A stretch of DNA of 9,131 nt, from assembly GCA_009845645.1 (NCBI GenBank), contig VXZF01000318.1, positions 1 through 9,131 on the forward strand, given 5' to 3'. Each line of letters starts with the position of its first letter. Position 1 is the stretch's first letter. Made by a program: the position numbers and the translations under genes. The notes under the pieces were generated by a model. It was not told the DNA's origin. It saw nothing but the letters and a program-made list of their open reading frames with translations, and did no database searches. The stretch is from Gemmatimonadota bacterium. Lineage in GTDB: Bacteria > Latescibacterota > UBA2968 > UBA8231. Positions 7,163 to 9,131 of this stretch are shown here, in pieces.

Positions 7163-8655
7163 AAAAAGTTTTGCTGTGCTGGATCGGTGCCACAGATTTG
7201 CGTGCCTCACAAGGAGATGATGTTGGCGAGGGGCCTATTGCACAGGCAGTGGAAAAGCTCGGGTTTGACGAGGTATTTCTGATTTCAAACTACCTGTCCG
7301 ATGACCGTGTAACCGCGTACGTCGAATGGGCGAAAAAAAGAAGCTCGACACCGTACCGACTATATGAGGAGGAGCTTTCAAGTCCGACCCACTTTGGCGA
7401 AATCTATGAGGCTGCGGTGCGCATTTGCACAGCGGCTTTGGACGAACAGCGCGATCAGGTGAAGTTGACTTTTCACCTTAGTCCTGGTACGCCAGCAATG
7501 GCCGCAGTGTGGATCCTCTTAGCGAAAACGCGCTTCTCCGCTGAATTGATCGAGTCTTCAAGAGAATACGGCGTTCAGACGGCATCTATTCCCTTCGATA
7601 TTTCGGCAGAATTTTTGCCCGACTTTCTGCTCAAACCCGACGAGCAGCTCCGCTCGATCAGCGCAGATAAACCCATAGAATCGGCAAATTTTGCAGACAT
7701 ACACTACCGAAGCCCGATTATGGCGCATTTGGTCGAAAAAGCGCAGCGTATTGCGTTGCGAAACGTTCCCGTTTTGCTCGAAGGCGAATCTGGCACCGGG
7801 AAAGAACTTTTTGCCCATGCTATTCACCAACACAGCCCGAGAAGTGATAAGCCATTTGTCGCGGTGAACTGCGGAGCAATTCCGGAATCTCTTGTAGAAT
7901 CCGAACTATTTGGAAGTGGAAAAGGCGCGTTTACCGGTGCAAATGCCCCACGCAAAGGGCATTTTGAGTCGGCCAATGGCGGTACGATCTTTTTGGATGA
8001 AATCGGCGAGTTGCCCAAAGATATACAGGTGAAATTGTTGCGCGTCCTCGAAGAACGCGAGGTCGTCCGGCTCGGTACATCCAAATCCATCAGCGTAGAT
8101 GTACGCATTGTGGCGGCAACAAACCGGACGCTCAGTGAGGAAGTGCGTGAAGGACGATTTCGCGAAGACTTGTTTTATCGGATTGTAGTGGCCTATCTCA
8201 AATTACCCCCCCTGCGAGAACGTCCCGGGGATTTGGGTCTGCTAATTGACCATTCGATCGAGAAGATCAATCGGGAAAGCGAGGGGCAGCCCGGGTACCA
8301 ACGTAAGAAAATTTCCGCTGGAGCAAAAAATATTATTCTGAATCACGATTGGCCGGGCAACATACGCGAGTTGCAAAACACGCTTATACGCGCAATGGTG
8401 TGGACAGATGGCGAAATCCTCAAAAAACAAGATATTGAAGAGGCACTCTTACCCATTTACGATAAGGAGGGCGAAGATATCTTAAACCGCCCATTAGATG
8501 GGGATTTTAGCCTGCCTGACCTCATTAGCGAAGTCGCCAGACACTATCTCCAGCGTGCCGAGGAAGAATCTAAAACGAAAATAGAAGCTGCAAAACGGTT
8601 GGGATTCTCTAGTCATCAGACGCTTAACAACTGGAAGAAGAAGCACAAGGTATAG
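7159..8655 (+). CDS. Sigma-54-dependent activator with CARF-like sensor domain (RtcR-like architecture)
   Basis: This 498-aa protein has three parts. Residues 1 to about 165 form a Rossmann-like sensor: strand MKKVLLCWIGATD, then HLSPGTPAM at 106-114, which resembles the nucleotide-binding signature of CARF domains (SxGTxxM after a hydrophobic strand). Residues about 185-420 are a sigma-54-interacting AAA+ domain with Walker A GESGTGKE (209-216), the sigma-54 contact loop GAFTGA (256-261), Walker B GGTIFLDEIGEL (274-285), arginine-finger region FREDLFYR (to 341) and sensor-II HDWPGNIRELQN (from 396). The C-terminus (about 473-498, AAKRLGFSSHQTLNNWKKKHK) is a Fis-type helix-turn-helix. RtcR has the same layout and induces RNA-repair genes, but this N-terminus does not read like classical RtcR, so the ligand is open (cyclic oligoadenylate, RNA 2',3'-cyclic phosphate ends, other). 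It is translationally coupled to the DUF433 gene. A consensus sigma-54 promoter lies 34 bp past its stop, the likely target. Confidence 0.88.
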   Translation: MKKVLLCWIGATDLRASQGDDVGEGPIAQAVEKLGFDEVFLISNYLSDDRVTAYVEWAKKRSSTPYRLYEEELSSPTHFGEIYEAAVRICTAALDEQRDQVKLTFHLSPGTPAMAAVWILLAKTRFSAELIESSREYGVQTASIPFDISAEFLPDFLLKPDEQLRSISADKPIESANFADIHYRSPIMAHLVEKAQRIALRNVPVLLEGESGTGKELFAHAIHQHSPRSDKPFVAVNCGAIPESLVESELFGSGKGAFTGANAPRKGHFESANGGTIFLDEIGELPKDIQVKLLRVLEEREVVRLGTSKSISVDVRIVAATNRTLSEEVREGRFREDLFYRIVVAYLKLPPLRERPGDLGLLIDHSIEKINRESEGQPGYQRKKISAGAKNIILNHDWPGNIRELQNTLIRAMVWTDGEILKKQDIEEALLPIYDKEGEDILNRPLDGDFSLPDLISEVARHYLQRAEEESKTKIEAAKRLGFSSHQTLNNWKKKHKV

Positions 8656-8657
8656 GA

Positions 8658-8673
8658 ATTTTTCAAGAAAAAT
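8658..8673 (+). promoter_or_regulatory. 7-bp inverted repeat upstream of sigma-54 promoter
   Basis: ATTTTTC (8658-8664) and GAAAAAT (8667-8673) are perfect complements separated by AA, ending 16 bp before the -24 element. It could be an activator-binding site, although such sites are usually farther upstream, or simply an AT-rich palindrome after the activator gene. It is too weak a stem to act as a terminator. Confidence 0.3.
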
Positions 8674-8689
8674 CGGCTTTCTGGCAAGG

Positions 8690-8706
8690 TTGGTACGAAA
8701 CTTGCT
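8690..8706 (+). promoter_or_regulatory. Sigma-54 (RpoN) -24/-12 promoter
   Basis: TTGGTACGAAACTTGCT matches the sigma-54 consensus TTGGCACGNNNNTTGCT at all but one fixed position (T for C at 8694). The invariant GG (8692-8693) and GC (8704-8705) have the required 12-bp register. Transcription would begin near 8717, giving a leader of about 38 nt before the first small ORF. It lies 34 bp beyond the stop of a sigma-54 activator gene, which strongly supports it as a cognate target. Confidence 0.82.
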
Positions 8707-8754
8707 TTTACATGGCTAAAGCTATTGCCAACCTAAACCAGAAAGGAGAAGGCG

Positions 8755-8826
8755 ATGTGGCCATTCATATTGATCCCATTGGCGATATATGCTGGCGAGC
8801 GCATCATTGATAAGATCGTTCGTTAA
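8755..8826 (+). CDS. Predicted 23-aa hydrophobic peptide
   Basis: The ORF ATG 8755 to TAA 8826 encodes 23 residues. Residues 2-13 (WPFILIPLAIYA) are almost wholly hydrophobic, followed by the mixed-charge tail GERIIDKIVR. The ribosome binding site AAAGGAG at 8742-8748 is strong and ideally spaced (6 bp). It is the first ORF after the predicted sigma-54 start site at about 8717. The hydrophobic run is short for a full transmembrane helix, but the peptide could insert in or lie on the membrane, like some type I toxin or leader peptides. No family is recognised, and a leader-peptide or chance ORF remains possible. Confidence 0.55.
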   Translation: MWPFILIPLAIYAGERIIDKIVR

Positions 8827-8848
8827 TGAGCTTTAGCATATAGCTCAA

Positions 8849-8888
8849 TCTCTCGCTGGGCAGCACCAACTCGTTGCCCAGCGAGAGA
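8849..8888 (+). ncRNA. Strong RNA hairpin (14-bp perfect stem) between small ORFs
   Basis: TCTCTCGCTGGGCA (8849-8862) pairs perfectly with TGCCCAGCGAGAGA (8875-8888). A further G-U and C-G pair inside would leave an 8-nt loop, ACCAACTC. A smaller GAGCT/AGCTC hairpin (8828-8832 with 8842-8846) precedes it directly. No T-run follows, so it is not a standard terminator. It may be a structured RNA element, processing or stability determinant, or attenuator inside the sigma-54 transcript. It lies 22 bp after the 23-aa ORF and 34 bp before the 52-aa ORF. Confidence 0.65.
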
Positions 8889-8922
8889 GCCTCCGTCTAA
8901 GCCGAATAGAAAGGATACGATT

Positions 8923-9081
8923 ATGGCTAGAAGAATCCGTAGTGACGCACGAGTAAGAACCGTCGAGAAAAAGCTGGGAATCGGGAACAGCCTCACGAAT
9001 CCCAACGGACGAAATGCCCGCTCCGATAAAAAACTTGGGAATCTGCGCAAGAGTTGGGAAAAGTTTGGGAAGAAGAAATGA
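8923..9081 (+). CDS. Predicted 52-aa highly basic small protein
   Basis: ATG 8923 to TGA 9079-9081 encodes 52 residues, with 17 Lys/Arg against 4 Asp/Glu and no cysteine or histidine. The AAGGA at 8911-8915 is well placed (7 bp before the ATG). The sequence has an internal echo: a RSD...KKLG arrangement occurs near the N-terminus (from residue 5, with KKLGIGN at 16-22) and again at residues 33-40 (RSDKKLGN), followed by LRKSWEKFGKKK. The composition suggests a nucleic-acid- or membrane-binding peptide. No known family is recognised. Its place in the predicted sigma-54 transcript makes it a candidate output of the CARF activator. A 75-aa antisense ORF over the same stretch lacks a ribosome binding site and is less likely. 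Confidence 0.6.
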   Translation: MARRIRSDARVRTVEKKLGIGNSLTNPNGRNARSDKKLGNLRKSWEKFGKKK

Positions 9082-9113
9082 AGTGGCGCAAATTCTATAA
9101 TGAAAGGAGGTGA
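9078..9113 (+). CDS. Possible 11-aa mini-ORF overlapping the 52-aa gene
   Basis: ATG at 9078-9080 overlaps the TGA of the 52-aa ORF (ATGA) and encodes MKWRKFYNERR before a stop at 9111-9113. That stop falls inside the Shine-Dalgarno of the next gene. It may be a coupling mini-ORF that delivers ribosomes to the next start, or chance. It has only a weak upstream purine stretch (GAAGAAGAAA). Confidence 0.25.
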   Translation: MKWRKFYNERR

Positions 9114-9114
9114 T
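9103..9114 (+). promoter_or_regulatory. Near-maximal Shine-Dalgarno for the downstream gene
   Basis: AAAGGAGGTGAT matches the complement of the 3' end of bacterial 16S rRNA over 12 consecutive bases. It lies 7 bp (counted from GGAGG) before the ATG at 9118. Such a complete match marks a very strong initiation site and decides the start of the partial gene that follows. Confidence 0.8.
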
Positions 9115-9117
9115 GCT

Positions 9118-9131
9118 ATGAAAAAATGGCT
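9118..9131 (+). CDS. Start of a further gene, cut by the window end
   Basis: ATG at 9118 after a near-perfect Shine-Dalgarno begins a reading frame MKKWL that runs off the window. Only four complete codons are visible, so no function can be assigned. By position it is the third or fourth member of the predicted sigma-54 operon. Confidence 0.5.

Noticed and set aside
7159..7560. DUF5615 PIN-like toxin domain as partner of the DUF433 gene
   Set aside because: The N-terminus lacks the usual LLDENL/D-type opening of that family and instead carries the GTPxM nucleotide-binding-like loop fused to an AAA+ domain.
8712..8810. 32-codon ORF starting ATG at 8712 and overlapping the 23-aa peptide
   Set aside because: Its ATG lies upstream of the predicted sigma-54 start site (about 8717) and has no ribosome binding site, whereas the 8755 start has a strong one.
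8838..8895. tRNA-like element suggested by TAGCTCAA and the following stem
   Set aside because: There is no acceptor stem, anticodon arm or TTC loop pattern; it is better explained as a simple long hairpin.
8823..9050. 75-codon minus-strand ORF opposite the 52-aa protein
   Set aside because: It reads through the hairpin, lacks a convincing ribosome binding site or promoter, and opposes an ORF with a well-placed AAGGA. It is not fully excluded.
7159..9131. CRISPR array or cas genes associated with the CARF-like protein
   Set aside because: No regularly spaced repeats and no Cas-like coding sequence are visible in the window.

Overview
The window comes from a bacterium with GC-rich core genes. 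It cannot be placed taxonomically from these bases alone. A Uma2-family nuclease gene with a REEGREEGREEGK-type tail, inside a SUF operon of the SufBCDSU-SufT-Rrf2 type, fits an uncultured environmental lineage. Uma2 genes of this kind are abundant in Cyanobacteria, Planctomycetes, Chloroflexi and related candidate phyla, but this is only a weak guess.

Positions 1-6887 hold the housekeeping part, a SUF iron-sulfur cluster assembly operon on the + strand. It contains sufB (5' end cut by the window edge), an interrupting Uma2-type endonuclease gene, then sufC, sufD, sufS, sufU, a DUF59/SufT gene and an Rrf2-family (IscR-like) regulator. sufC/sufD and sufD/sufS overlap by ATGA, and sufT is 2 bp from the regulator, so this is one transcription unit. 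SufS (cysteine desulfurase) with SufU supplies sulfur, SufBCD is the ATP-driven scaffold, SufT helps cluster maturation, and the Rrf2 protein probably senses cluster status. All catalytic residues checked are intact.

Positions 6888-9131 look different: AT-richer, different codon use and unrelated functions. A DUF433 (antitoxin-like) gene starts inside a perfect 12-bp inverted repeat. It overlaps by ATGA a gene for a 498-aa sigma-54 activator whose N-terminal domain resembles a CARF (CRISPR-associated Rossmann fold) nucleotide sensor. This layout recalls RtcR, but the N-terminus is not obviously that of classical RtcR. Just downstream lies a near-perfect sigma-54 -24/-12 promoter (about 8690-8706). 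It is followed by a series of very small ORFs with strong ribosome binding sites: a 23-aa hydrophobic peptide, a 52-aa very basic protein, perhaps an 11-aa mini-ORF, and a further gene that runs off the window. A 14-bp perfect RNA hairpin lies between the first two.

The most interesting reading is a self-contained inducible module. A CARF sensor domain detects a nucleotide or RNA-end signal, the AAA+ domain activates sigma-54 RNA polymerase at the adjacent promoter, and the output is an operon of tiny peptides and/or a structured RNA. The DUF433 protein sits where it would normally pair with a DUF5615 PIN-like toxin. The architecture and promoter are visible in the sequence; the signal and the output function are inference.
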